Notes under the pieces: generated by a model
The model's input: the letters and a program-made list of their open reading frames with translations, nothing else
What the model was told of the DNA's origin: nothing
Database searches by the model: none
NCBI GenBank assembly: GCA_007922305.1
Contig: ML677341.1
Coordinates: 67,660,409 to 67,724,408, forward strand
Direction of reading: 5' to 3'
Length of the DNA: 64,000 nt
DNA from: Dermatemys mawii
Lineage: Eukaryota > Chordata > Testudines > Dermatemydidae
Translations under genes and position numbers: made by a program
Part shown: positions 24,491 through 35,239 of the stretch, in pieces
Layout: each line of letters opens with the position of its first letter
Position numbering within the stretch: the stretch's first letter is position 1

Positions 24491-25608
24491 GATAATTAAA
24501 AATAAGTTACCCAAAGGTCTGTGAAGTGCTAATTACAGAATGCAAGATTAACATATTAACTGATGCATTAGCAGCATCATTATACATGTAAAGAAGCAAT
24601 AACTGCTCTGAAAATTGCACGTGTTACTTCAAGAAGATAATTATGCAGCTGCTGGTCAGGTCTAAAGAGCTCTTATTTTGGAAAAAAATATTGGTAACCA
24701 GCAGCTTCTTCTAGCTCCTACTTGTCATATTCACCATGCTGTAGCTATGGAAATACAGATAAGCTTTACTCCAACACAATGTAAAAAATATAATGCCCAG
24801 AGTTTAAGATATTCAGATTTTGAATTCCACTTTAATTATAGAAAAGTTAACAGCCACCTCAAAAACAAAGCCAATGACACACATTCTCCCACAATACCAC
24901 TTCAACTTTTCGGGTAGAAAATAACTATTTTAAGATAAATGTTCATGAAGTATTTTCTCTTATGCAACTAATGATTTAGTTAACCATTTTTAGTGCAAGT
25001 CTAAAGAATAAGGTATTTCCTCACAGCTCATGTATACAGAAAACCTACAATTTTAGAAATAAGTATCGTGCAGAATATAATGTTACATATGACAAACCAG
25101 GTGACTTCTTTGTATCTATCCACACAAATTAATGACCTACATATAATTAAATATTTATACTTTGCCTTCCCATGGAGATGCATGGGGCTGCTCCTCATTC
25201 AGCTCAAGCAAACCCTAGCTATGCAAAAAGTATAGGGATTTGGCGCCCTCAGACTACATCAAGAGGTGTTCCCTGCAGACTGTGCAGTGGAGGAATATCC
25301 TACTCTCCCCTATGATGCCCCCAGCTGCACAGTTCCAGTGTCAGAGGCAGAAACACTCTGTACTGTGTTGTTAGGAGGGAGCAACAGAGAGCAGAAAAGT
25401 AAGGCTGAAAGGGAAGAGTTAATATTTTAGAACACAGTAAAATGCAGATGGTTCCTTTCTAGTCTCAAAGATGCACAGTTCTAGCCTTGGAGAAATCTGC
25501 CTTTATACCACTTTCATTTGGCACTAGGTTCAGAAGGGAAGGAAGAAGAGCAAAATATTCATAAAATTTGCATTAATTTTCAATTAATCCTTTTTTTCTA
25601 GTACCAAC

Positions 25609-26577
25609 TAGGGCTGTCAAGTGATTAAAAAAATTAATCGCAATTAATTGTGTGATTAAAAAAATTTCAATTAATCATACTGTTAAACAATAATAGAATA
25701 CCATTTATTTAAGTATTTTTGGATGTTTTCTACATTTTCAAATGTATTGATTTAAATTACAAAGAGTTCAGTACTCACTTTATATTTATTTTTGATTATA
25801 AATATTTGCACTGTAAAAATATACAAGAAATCACTCATTCAATTCACTCATACAAGTACTGTAGTGCAATCTCTTTGTTGTGAAAGTACAATTTACAAAT
25901 GTAGATTTTTTTTGTTACATAATTGCACTCAAAATAAAACACTGCAAAACTTTAGAGCTACAAGTTCACTCAGTCCTAATACTTGTTCAGCCAATCGCTC
26001 AGCCAAACAAGTTTGGTTACAATTTACAGGAGGTAATGCTGCCCACTCATTTACAATGTAATTTGAAAGTGAGAACAGGCGTTCACATGGCACTGCAGTA
26101 GCCAGCGTCACGAAGTATTTATGTGCGAGATAAGAAGCAGGCGGCAGCATCTCCCGTAAATGTAAACAAACGTATTTGTTTTAGCGACTGGCTGAACAAA
26201 TATTAAGACTGAGTGAACTTGTAGGCTCTAAAGTTTTGCATTGTTTTATTCTGAGTGCATTTATGTAACAAAAAAAATCTACATTTCTAAGTTGTACTTT
26301 CACAACAAAGAGATTGCACTACAGTACTTGTATGAGTGAACTGAAAAATACTATTCCTTATTTTTACAGTGCAAATATTTGTAATAAAAAGTAATATGAA
26401 GTAAACACTGTACATTTTGTATTCTGTGTCATAACAGAAATCAAATATATTTAAAAATGTAGAAAAACATCCAAATATTTAATACAGTTCAACCGGTATT
26501 CTATTGTATTAACAGGTTTTTTTCAGTTGACTGCGTGAGTTAACGACAATTAGTTGGTAGTAGGGCAGTCGATTAAG
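25609..26577. mobile_element. Giant inverted repeat DNA transposon (GGGCTGTC ends)
   Basis: Two arms of roughly 450 bp face each other around a ~130-bp centre near 26040-26160. The left arm (TACTGTAGTGCAATCTCTTT, TGTGAAAGTACAA, CAAAACTTTAGAGC, GTTCACTCAGTC) recurs as its reverse complement (GACTGAGTGAAC, GCTCTAAAGTTTTG, TTGTACTTTCACA, AAAGAGATTGCACTACAGTA) to the right. The left terminus is TAGGGCTGTCAAGTGATT; the right terminus is diverged. The minus-strand frame 26150-25929 has a hAT transposase-like look (VTLATAVPCERLFS) resembling a dimerisation-domain end, suggesting hAT origin. Confidence 0.75.
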
Positions 26578-27201
26578 AACTCAATAAAAATTATCTAAAT
26601 TATTACGAAGTGTTCATAGTAATTGGCTTTATTTGCCAGTGTACAAAATTAATGGGCCTAGGGCCAGCAACATAACAAACTATTGAATATTATTTTCCCC
26701 AAAGAGTAAGATCACAACAGCTGGTGAGATCACAACAAAAAGATTTATACAAACTCTGATTATAAGAATTAACTGATGGTTCTTTGTTTAGATTTTTTAA
26801 AAGTTAAACACATTCCACATTTTTTTCCGACTCAAATAGCCAAAGAGCTCTTAATTTCTGGCATGTTTTTAATGTACCTTCTGTAAGTTTTTAAATACTG
26901 TGGTCATAGGTGCCCTAGAAGTCACTACAATAGATAATGTTTTGTAACTGTTACACATATCATTAAAGGGATACATGGGCGATTTCTGCGAAATAACACT
27001 CTGTATGCTTTTTTTTCAATTGTCTTCTTTAAAATCTTAAATGAGACATTCAACAATTTAAAGTCTTGTTTCTATGACAACCCTAGCAATACTTTTGCAT
27101 TTCCAGAACAGTTTTAGAATTAAAGTATAAGAACTGTAATCTGCTATGAAGAACCAATATGGACATTACTTAATATATAATTGACCAAAATTGTAAATTA
27201 C
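26578..27201. other. Intron flanking CDK17 exon, nothing recognised
   Basis: No repeat termini are visible here, nor in 27367-29399 on the other side of the exon. These stretches could include conserved intronic splicing elements, which one sequence cannot reveal. Confidence 0.4.
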
Positions 27202-27366
27202 CTAATCTGCTTCCATTCCTAGGCATTGCCATGAAAGAGCCAAGGCTGCCTCCTATAACGCTATGTGGTCTCCGCAAAGGGGGCTTCTTGAAAGATCCCG
27301 TGTATTGGTGAAGAAATGAGTGCATACTGTGAGACGTCGGAGGCCTGCCATTCTTCACAATAGGCT
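27202..27366 (-). CDS. CDK17: CDK17 second coding exon (codons 40-94)
   Basis: This 165-nt exon continues the CDK17 N-terminal extension. It starts AG CCT ATT GTG, completing Glu40 begun in the exon at 50646, and encodes PIVKNGRPPTSHSMHSFLHQ through PRNGSRL, leaving one G of codon 95. The donor is TTAG|GTAATTT at 27201. The acceptor is weak: GGCCTTGTGAATTATAG has few pyrimidines, and a second AG lies immediately downstream (ATAGAG) whose use would break the frame. The segment is basic and Ser-rich (KKPPLRRPHSVIGGS), with Ser80 and Ser92 positions matching reported human phosphosites by count. The 23.3-kb intron upstream holds the DNA-transposon-rich stretch and the antisense transposase-like ORF. 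Phase, identity and order all support a genuine exon, not a retrocopy. Confidence 0.95.
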
Positions 27367-29399
27367 CTATAATTCACAAGGCCCAAAATGTTCATTCCGA
27401 TGAACAAGTGAGAGATTCAGGAACATGTCAGAAGAAAAAGAAGAGAAAATTGTTACTATGCAGATAGTCTCCACTCACAGGTTGTTTTACTTTTTTAGTA
27501 CTGAAATAGTCGGAGAACACAGTATTATTGGAATTCCCTTACTGGAAAACTATTACAAACAAAAAATTGTTAAACACTCCAGAGCTTGCATGAACATCTA
27601 CAGCATCTCAAGTTGGGTGAATTCCTTAACAACTGTAGATTTTCCACAAAAACACTCACTACAAAAACCATAAAACCAAAAATCCCAAGCATCAAAAGCA
27701 GATTACAGACCAAAACACACCCATTTAAAGTTTGCACAGATATTTATTTCCTTAGCAATGGCTTAATCTTCACCATTGTGTTTATTTGAACCTTGCAATT
27801 TCTAGCTGCATGAGGGGCAAATTCACCAGCGAGCCTTCAGAGGCTTGGCAGCCCCACTCCTCTTAGTAGGCTAGAAATTGTGGATTTACTGTAAGCTTTA
27901 GCTGAAAGTCTACCAAACCACTCTCAGACCACAGTAGCAATCCCACAATTAAGTCTATTAACCATTCACAATGTAACATCAGAATAGGTTAACAGGCATG
28001 TCATACTTATTTTGGCTTTTCAAATGGGGAGATCGGAACTGAACACAGCATTTACTCACAGTAAAAGGACTGTTCTTGTAAATACTGTTACCCTTAAATT
28101 ATTTACGCATACTTTCAACCTTAATTTTATCTAAAAAATACAAGGAAAAGAAGTGTATAAAATTATTTCCAGAATATTATATTTGATATCGCAATCAGAC
28201 AAAAGTCAGGGAGGAGTTACGGGTCCCTCAGCAACCTCAAATCTATCCCCTTGTACATGTCTTGTAATAGTCAATCACAATCTCATCATACAACAGATTA
28301 TAACAATACCAGACAACTCAATCAATTTACCAGGGTAATGTAGAAATACTGTCAATTTAAACAATTTTCCCCAGTAATATAGAAATGATTTGATCATGGA
28401 ACAAACATACATAGATATAATCTTTACTACACAGGGCTCACTCCTGCCCTCTAATATAAAATACCCCAAGATTTATAAAATTAGCTGCTTCTTCAGAACA
28501 TATTGCAAAAGATATACAGCAATGCATACTTACATGTTGAGAGATGAACAGAACCTATGCATTCCAGTTAAGTACACTGTTGTTCTCTTTATAAGTTCTA
28601 TCAATTTTCTTTTTCCCCTAACTGGTTCTCTTCTTGCTGTTACATGTACATTACTAACAGGAACAAATTAGACCAAAGAACACTAGCACAGCATAGTCAT
28701 AGTTAGATAACTGTGCTGCCAAATAGGAAACTGAAGCGCAATTTGTGAAATCTTTCTTCCCTGCACCTATGGCAGATATGTCCATTACAAAGATTTACAA
28801 ACGTCCCCTGGGACAGGGCACAATCTGCAATGCTATTTCATTATGCCAGAAGCTGATTCATATGCTGGTTCTGGAAGGATCTGAGAACCTTGTTGGGAAA
28901 CACAGACACTCTCTCTCTGAAGGGATTTAGCCATGAGTATGTGTTTTATGGAGAGCAGAGTTTCAAAGGCAAACCAAAATAATAATACAGCAAAAATCCA
29001 GCAACTAAATTCAATCAGTGTCTCAGAGATAAAACTTTTGGCCATCTGATTATGACAGGTGTAATGAGAGAAAGAAAGAAGCACATGGACATAACTGCCA
29101 AAGGATGTGCTTAAAATTTTTTTTTAAAAAAATTAAGAAACGATTGACTTTCCATAGGAACAGTATAGAAGCACAAAATCACTTCGTCAGCTGCTTTAGG
29201 GAAAAAACAGTCCAAATAAATAATTTAGACAGTGAATAGAATGTGAAAAGATAGGCCTCTGCTGCAAACCTTCCTGCAGTTTTCCTTAATTAGCATCTCT
29301 CATAAATAGATACGTGTCCAAGAATGAAGCAAATATACTGTACATGTGTTTGTGACGTAATCCATGTCCTCATAATTAAGGTTTTGCACATCTCTGTCC

Positions 29400-29770
29400 C
29401 AACTAAATCTTTATTCTTGTTTCTAATTAGATGCTACATTAGCCCTTTGGATCCACAAGTGATGCCAGCCTCATCCAGCTCAAAATTCCCTCTTTCATAT
29501 CTTTGCCATTGTTATTCCTTATGCCTGGAATGACCTGCAACAGGCACACAATCCAGCTTTTCATTCAAATTCATACTGACAATGTATTTCTTTTTCAAGG
29601 CCTAGAAATGTTGACCCACATGGTTATATTGCCATCACTTCCTTAATTTATTTTAATAAATGATCTAAGTTATCTTCACCCTCCAAGTCTCCCATTAAGT
29701 TCTTATTTGATCTTTCTCCATCTTTTAGACACTAAGATCCTTAGACTGGAACCAGACATCTGATATATAA
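29400..29770 (+). mobile_element. Possible L2/CR1-type LINE 3' fragment
   Basis: CTTATGCCTGGAATGACCTG, TTCATTCAAATTCATACTGA and AGACACTAAGATCCTTAGAC resemble the region after ORF2 in vertebrate L2 copies. Divergence is high and no open frame is left. Confidence 0.35.
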
Positions 29771-31056
29771 TTCTGATCTCAGTGTCTCTGCTTAACAAAT
29801 AATAAAGTTAACTACGAAAATCCAAATGGCAGCTTAACAATAGTTTGCTACATAGGATGATCTGAGGGATTTAGACTGACACCGACTGGTTATCAGTTTT
29901 ATTTATGGTGAGTTTTTAAATGTTAGCTACTGTTAGATTTGTAAAGTCCTTCATTTTAAGGATATGATTTTTTTTTTTCAGTTATATTTGTTCAGGTGCA
30001 CAGTTTTAAAAGGTACTTTTAGTAGATCTAAAATAATAATTTTTGTGAGCAGCTGAAAACCATTTCCTTCTATATGCATATGTCTTATCATAAACTGCTG
30101 AAGTACATTTTATTTGTTTGTGGACGATGTATTGCATAAAGACGACTATGAAAATGAATGAGAAAGGATTGTATTTTTATAGTCACTAATGGGATGAACT
30201 TCTATGATGTATGAATAAGGTCATTTCAGAATTCCCAATTGTCCTTTGGATAGATTTACATGATACTGTCCCACTGAAAAAATACATAAAATAATAAAAA
30301 TATAAGAAACAAAAGGTCCTTGCCAAAAACTTAAAATCTAAAGACTAAAATAGGTTCAATACAAATTAGTGGCCAAGGAGCAGCTTGGATAAATAAAAAA
30401 GTAAATTAACCAAAAACATTAGACACATACTGTTATGAGTACTACTCTAGATTGTTTGGTCCACTCTATACTTCTATAACAGTAATTTTTATCATGCAGC
30501 AGTGCATTAGCCTAAGTGCTCATAGCTAGTGAAATTGAGATCGCAAGACTTATTGAATTTATTAGCATATCTATGTTGAAGATAAAATAATACAAATAGT
30601 GCATTAAAGATTTTTTTTTAATTCCAATAAGTATTCATTTTACTACTTCTTAAAAGAGAATGTCCTACCATTTCCCCCCTTCATAACAAAATAATATATT
30701 GATTATTTTGGGGACTGGGAAAAGATAATTTTATTACAGTTAAACAAGCTTACATAATGCTGAGCTGTGTATATTCAAAATACAAATTTTGTATGCTACT
30801 CTATGCTGTCTATTATTTTGAGCTATCTTACAATATTCCTAATTGCTGGTGTATTTAAAAAGAAGATAGTCTAAAGCAAGCTCTGTTACTGGAATACAGT
30901 TCAAAAGGCTGTCCACAAATATCTATTTAATTTATTTTGTGATAATAAAATATGAAGTTAAAATCAACTAATTTCTGAAGATAAAACTCAGTTCCATCGG
31001 TCCCTGGATCCCATAGTGTTTCTTATAAAAATTTCATTTTTATACTGTAGGTTGTG
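29771..31056. other. Intron, nothing recognised
   Basis: Very AT-rich DNA. The stretch 31255-32204 beyond the gap is similar. Confidence 0.45.
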
Positions 31057-31064
31057 ATATCTCT

Positions 31065-31187
31065 AGGGTGACCAGACAGCAAATGTGAAAAATCGGGACA
31101 GGGATGGGGGATAATAGGAGCCTATATAAGAAAAAGACCCAAAAATCAGGACTGTCCATATAAAATCAGGACATCCGGTCACCCTAA
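31065..31187. mobile_element. Short MITE (AGGGTGACCAGA ends)
   Basis: A 123-bp element runs from AGGGTGACCAGACAGC to CATCCGGTCACCCTAA, with GCCTATATAAGAAAAAGACC inside. Exact 8-bp copies of ATATCTCT flank it (31057-31064 and 31188-31195). Confidence 0.8.
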
Positions 31188-31244
31188 ATATCTCTGTTCA
31201 CTTTAAGGGTGTTATCTGTGGAAGATTCTTAAACTCTGATTAAA

Positions 31245-31254
31245 NNNNNNNNNN
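31245..31254. other. Assembly gap (10 N)
   Basis: Ten N bases interrupt the intron. The true size and content are unknown from this sequence. Confidence 0.99.
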
Positions 31255-32204
31255 TGCAGAGCAGACTGTGTTTAATCCCTTTTCTTGTTCATTATATTTG
31301 TGTTTGATAAATAAATTTTCTTTATTATACCAAATTGTTCCTTGATTCTTGCTACTGTGTATCCAGATGATGCATTTTTGCACTATTTTAATATAAAAGA
31401 AGGCTTTTTTATTTTACAATTTCATCTAAAAATCTACTTTCCAGGAGTTCAGTGACACTGTACTAATTCTTGGTGCAATGCATTATGGCACTGGCACGTG
31501 GTTATCTCTACTCGGGTTAATGTTACAGTTTACTTTAAAATTCTCTCAATCAAATTCAACTCTCTGATCTTTGAACTGATGTTATCTTCCAATTGTTCCT
31601 TTAACAGTTTGCCACTGAAATTTCAACACTATCCTCACAAAGAATGAAAGGTGCTTTGCAAACATCCAAGAAGATAGCTATGCAGAGAAGTAAATTAAAC
31701 CTTGCATACTTAGGTCAAACTGATGGTTTATATTAGACACATTCTAAAGAACACCATGCTGGGAAGCTTACAGTAGAAACAAAAAAACTTCCATAATGAG
31801 AGATAATCATTGCTAGCTTTGTTACTTTTTATGCCTCCAATCCAGCAAAGCACTTACACATGAACTTAATTTTAAATACCTGATTAGTCTGAATTACGCT
31901 AACGGGATTACTCTTGTGATTGGAGCTATCCATGACTTCAATTTGTAAAAACTCTCCCAAAATTTAACAATTCACTTTGGGGCATTATCCCAAGAGGGAC
32001 ACAATGAGGTCTTTCTTAGTTGCAGCTGGTCAGTTTTCATTATTTTCCCTGTTACTTTGGCTACTTCATCAAATCCCCTCCATCCTTCTCCCGTTCAAAT
32101 TAATAATTCCAGTCTATAAAATTCCACCCACTCAAATTCTACTCTATCTCAAACAATTTTTATTACCTTCCTTTATGGATCTTTAAAACAACAACTTAAT
32201 ATGT

Positions 32205-32670
32205 TACTCCTGGGGGAATTCTGTACCACTATGCAATGCAGAATTTTGCAGAAATTAATGTTTTTGTACATAATTTCCTTTCCTCCACAGAAAATGGCTG
32301 CAATGCTGGCAGCTGTCACTAGGAGCCGCTACACCAGGCAGAGCCCCAACTTGCACAAAGACGACACCTCTGGGGATGGAGGTCGGGGAGGGGGGCAGAA
32401 GTAGAGAGTTCCTAGCAGCTGCAGTTCCCCACATGAGGAAAGGAAACAGCAGCTCACCCAGGAAACTCCACGCAAGCCTGTGACCCACCAGCAGGCTTCC
32501 TTCCTTTCCTTCTGGATCTCTGGGCGATAGGGACATAGGTGTCTGGGCTTGGGTGGTCACAGCTGGGCTCTGAAGGGGAGAGGACTGGTGTCTATGCTGG
32601 GTGGGGCCACAATTGGGCTCCGCGGAGGAGAATTTGCTGAATTTTGCAGAACTAATACTAAACAGAACTA
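32205..32670. mobile_element. MITE fragment (TACTCCTGGGGGAATTCTG end)
   Basis: The left end TTACTCCTGGGGGAATTCTG is the terminus of a common turtle element with GCAGAATT subterminal repeats (GCAGAATTTTGCAG on the left, TTTTGCAGAAC on the right). The expected mirrored right terminus is missing. Open frames across it are chance. Confidence 0.6.
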
Positions 32671-32801
32671 AGTCATACAGTATCTGGTGCTTTTTGCATA
32701 CGAGAAGGAATTTCAGAGTTAAAAGAAAGTTAGCCATTACACCTAAATATATTATCTAGTATAATATTTACATAATTTTTTTCTTTTTAATGAATCTAAA
32801 C

Positions 32802-33104
32802 CAGGGGTCGGCAACCTTTTAGAAGTGGTGTGCCGCATCTTCATTTATTCTCTCTAATTTAAGGTTTTGTATGCCAATAATATATTTTAACTTTTTAGGT
32901 CTCTTTCTATAAGCCTATAATACTTAACTAAACTATTGCTGTATGTAAATAAATAAGGTTCTAAAAAAGTTTCAGAAGCTTCATTTAAAATTAAATTACA
33001 ATGCAGAGCCCCAGACCAGTGGCCAGGAACCGAGCAATGTGAGTGCAACTGAAAATCAGCTCGTGTACCGCCTTTGGAACTCATGCCATAGGTTGCCTAC
33101 CCCG
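32802..33104 (+). mobile_element. hAT-type MITE, copy 3 of 3
   Basis: The ends are CAGGGGTCGGCAACCT and GGTTGCCTACCCCG (one terminal base lost). A perfect duplication ATCTAAAC flanks it (32794-32801 and 33105-33112). It lies in the same orientation as the copy at 2335. Confidence 0.92.
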
Positions 33105-33520
33105 ATCTAAACATATTTGCTTTTTTAACGGTTGATACACATGGTGCAGACTTAACTAATTTATCCACTAAGTATTTCTCCTCAAAGAGTGTTCAAGTTT
33201 GGAATCCAAAGGCATATATCAGAAGTATAGGATTCCATCACCTTGAATCTTAACTTGGATATAAATATATAACGGTCGCTCAGGTTACTTGGATTATCTC
33301 GTTGTGGTTCTCATACTCTTGCATTCTCACTAACGTCAACTATTACCGACATAGTATGAAATAGAATCTGTACAATTCAGATAGCACTGAATATTTACAG
33401 CTAATGAACACACTGGTGGTTCTTTCAGAGAAAGGTGACATTGTTTAATAAGTGTTCCTTGAATAAACAGCCACTAAAGCTTATTGCTTATCCACTTCAG
33501 AACATATATATATTTCAATG

Positions 33521-33823
33521 TACAGCGGACTCTCGATTATCCAGGATGATAGGGAAAAATTAATCCTGGTTAATAAAATCCCAGATAATCACCATCCATA
33601 GGAAATATGGGGACGGGGGCTTGGATCACCAGTCCTCTGTGCCGGGGGGGAGAGGGTGTTGGTTCACTGGCTGACCTGTGCCCTGGGTGGGGGTTTTGTT
33701 GTGTGTGCTTGGGGCAGCAACAAAGCTGGAGTCAGCCCTGCGAGTTACGCATATTTTTTTTTGACATCCTGGTGAATCCACATCCTGGTTAACCCAATCC
33801 TGGATAATAGAGAGTCTACTGTA
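33521..33823. mobile_element. Tigger-like MITE
   Basis: The inverted ends TACAGCGGACTCTCGATTAT and GATAATAGAGAGTCTACTGTA (reverse-complementary, first 20 nt shown for each) are bounded by TA. CATCCTGGTTAACCC near the right end mirrors AATCCTGGTTAAT near the left. It is only 18 bp from the next hAT MITE. Confidence 0.8.
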
Positions 33824-33841
33824 ATTACATATCCATTAACA

Positions 33842-34197
33842 CAGGGATTCTCAACCTTCTTCTGAGGCCCCTCCAACATGCTATAAAAATTCCATGGCCT
33901 ACCTGTGCCACGACAACTGTTTTTCTGCGTGTCTGGTAGAATAAAAGCCAAAACTTGCATTATGGGGGTAGCAAGCAAGGCAACTGCTCGGGGCCCCATA
34001 CCACAGGAGGACCTGCAAAGCTAAATTGCTCAGGTTTTGGCTTTCAGCCCCAGATAGCGGGGCTTACGCTTCAGCTTTCTGCCCTGGGCTCCAGTGAGTC
34101 TAATACCAGCCCTGCTCTTTGGTTTATTTTGGCAGATACCCTAAAACCTTCTCATGGTTCCCAAGGGACCCCCCTGACCTTTAGTTGAGAACCGCTG
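33842..34197. mobile_element. hAT-type MITE (TTCTCAACCTT ends)
   Basis: This 356-bp element has ends CAGGGATTCTCAACCTT and TTAGTTGAGAACCGCTG. The flanking 8-bp duplication CATTAACA is exact (33834-33841 and 34198-34205). Confidence 0.92.
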
Positions 34198-34296
34198 CAT
34201 TAACATATGATTGTCTCCACAAATGTGTCATGTTGCCTATGCCAAACTGCTATATATGAGCTACTCTGTACATTGTTTAAAAATCAGGATTAATCC

Positions 34297-34691
34297 ACAG
34301 GTGCCAACTTCCCCTCTGTCTGGTGGGTGCTCGACCCCATCCCTGCCCCTGCATCACCCGCACCCTACCCCCACTTAATCTCTTCCCAAAAGTCCCCGCC
34401 CCACCACCATGCCACCCTCTTTCCCCAAGTCACCATCCCTGCCCTGCCTCTTCCCCGCCTCCTTCCCCTCCCTCCTGGAAAGTCCTAAGCACTGCCAAAC
34501 AGCTGTTAGGCAGAATGGGAGAGGGGCAGGAAGCACTGTGAGGAAGGGAGGAGCGGGATGAGGGACGCTTGAGGCGGGGAAGGAGGCGGCAAGGAGGGGG
34601 GGAGCTAGACTGCCGGTGTGTGCGCAGCACCCACTAATTTTTCCCCATGGGTGCTCCAGCCCCAGAGCACCCACGGAGTCATCACCTATGA
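34297..34691. mobile_element. GC-rich hAT-type MITE (ACAGGTGCCAACTT ends)
   Basis: The ends ACAGGTGCCAACTTCCCCTC and GGAGTCATCACCTATGA are imperfect inverted repeats, and ATTAATCC flanks exactly (34289-34296 and 34692-34699). The interior is C-rich on the plus strand. The proline-rich open frames in it are compositional artefacts. Confidence 0.88.
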
Positions 34692-35021
34692 ATTAATCCA
34701 TGGTCTCAACTTTACCCCTCTGCCTATGTCACTGCTCTACAGCCAAAATGCTTCTGAAATAAATGTAGTCAAACTTTACTAATTCTGGGTCACTGAGAAT
34801 GAAAATGATGCTTAAAATTGTTGATTGGCTCTAGTTTTCAAGATATGCTATTGGGTCAGTGTATACGACCCTTGACATGGGAATGGCGGAGGATAAGTGA
34901 GTTATAAAGGGAAGGGATCTCAATTTAAACCAGAAATGACTAAAATACATCTTGGACTGGATCTATGAATAAATCTATGACTGGGTTAGGACAGTACTTG
35001 CTTTTTAGGCAAAACAATGAA

Positions 35022-35102
35022 TGATGCAATCTGAAGCTGGTATTGCATCATACATGATATGAATTGCATCACGTTATTCCTAGAAGTCATGGATGATGCA
35101 AT
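35022..35102. promoter_or_regulatory. Cluster of four TGATGCAAT/ATTGCATCA motifs
   Basis: Four exact copies of one 9-mer lie within 81 bp: TGATGCAAT at 35022-35030, ATTGCATCA at 35042-35050 and 35063-35071, and TGATGCAAT at 35094-35102. The order is forward, reverse, reverse, forward. The last copy is 137 bp before the ATG of the transposase-like ORF. The 9-mer equals the published C/EBP-ATF (amino-acid response) consensus TGATGXAAX. It could equally be a transposase-binding array or promoter element of the transposon. Function is inferred only. Confidence 0.5.
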
Positions 35103-35239
35103 CATAACGAAGCTTACATCACTCTGCTGAACAAATTGCCCTATATCAGCTCTAGAAATCATATAGTGTCGTGCTCTCTTATTTGTCAGTGTTTGATTTT
35201 GCAAAGGGACACATTTCTGTTTAGCCAAAGTGAGCACAG

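Noticed and set aside
34323..34674. Proline-rich frames on both strands
   Set aside because: They lie wholly within a GC-rich MITE with exact target duplications.
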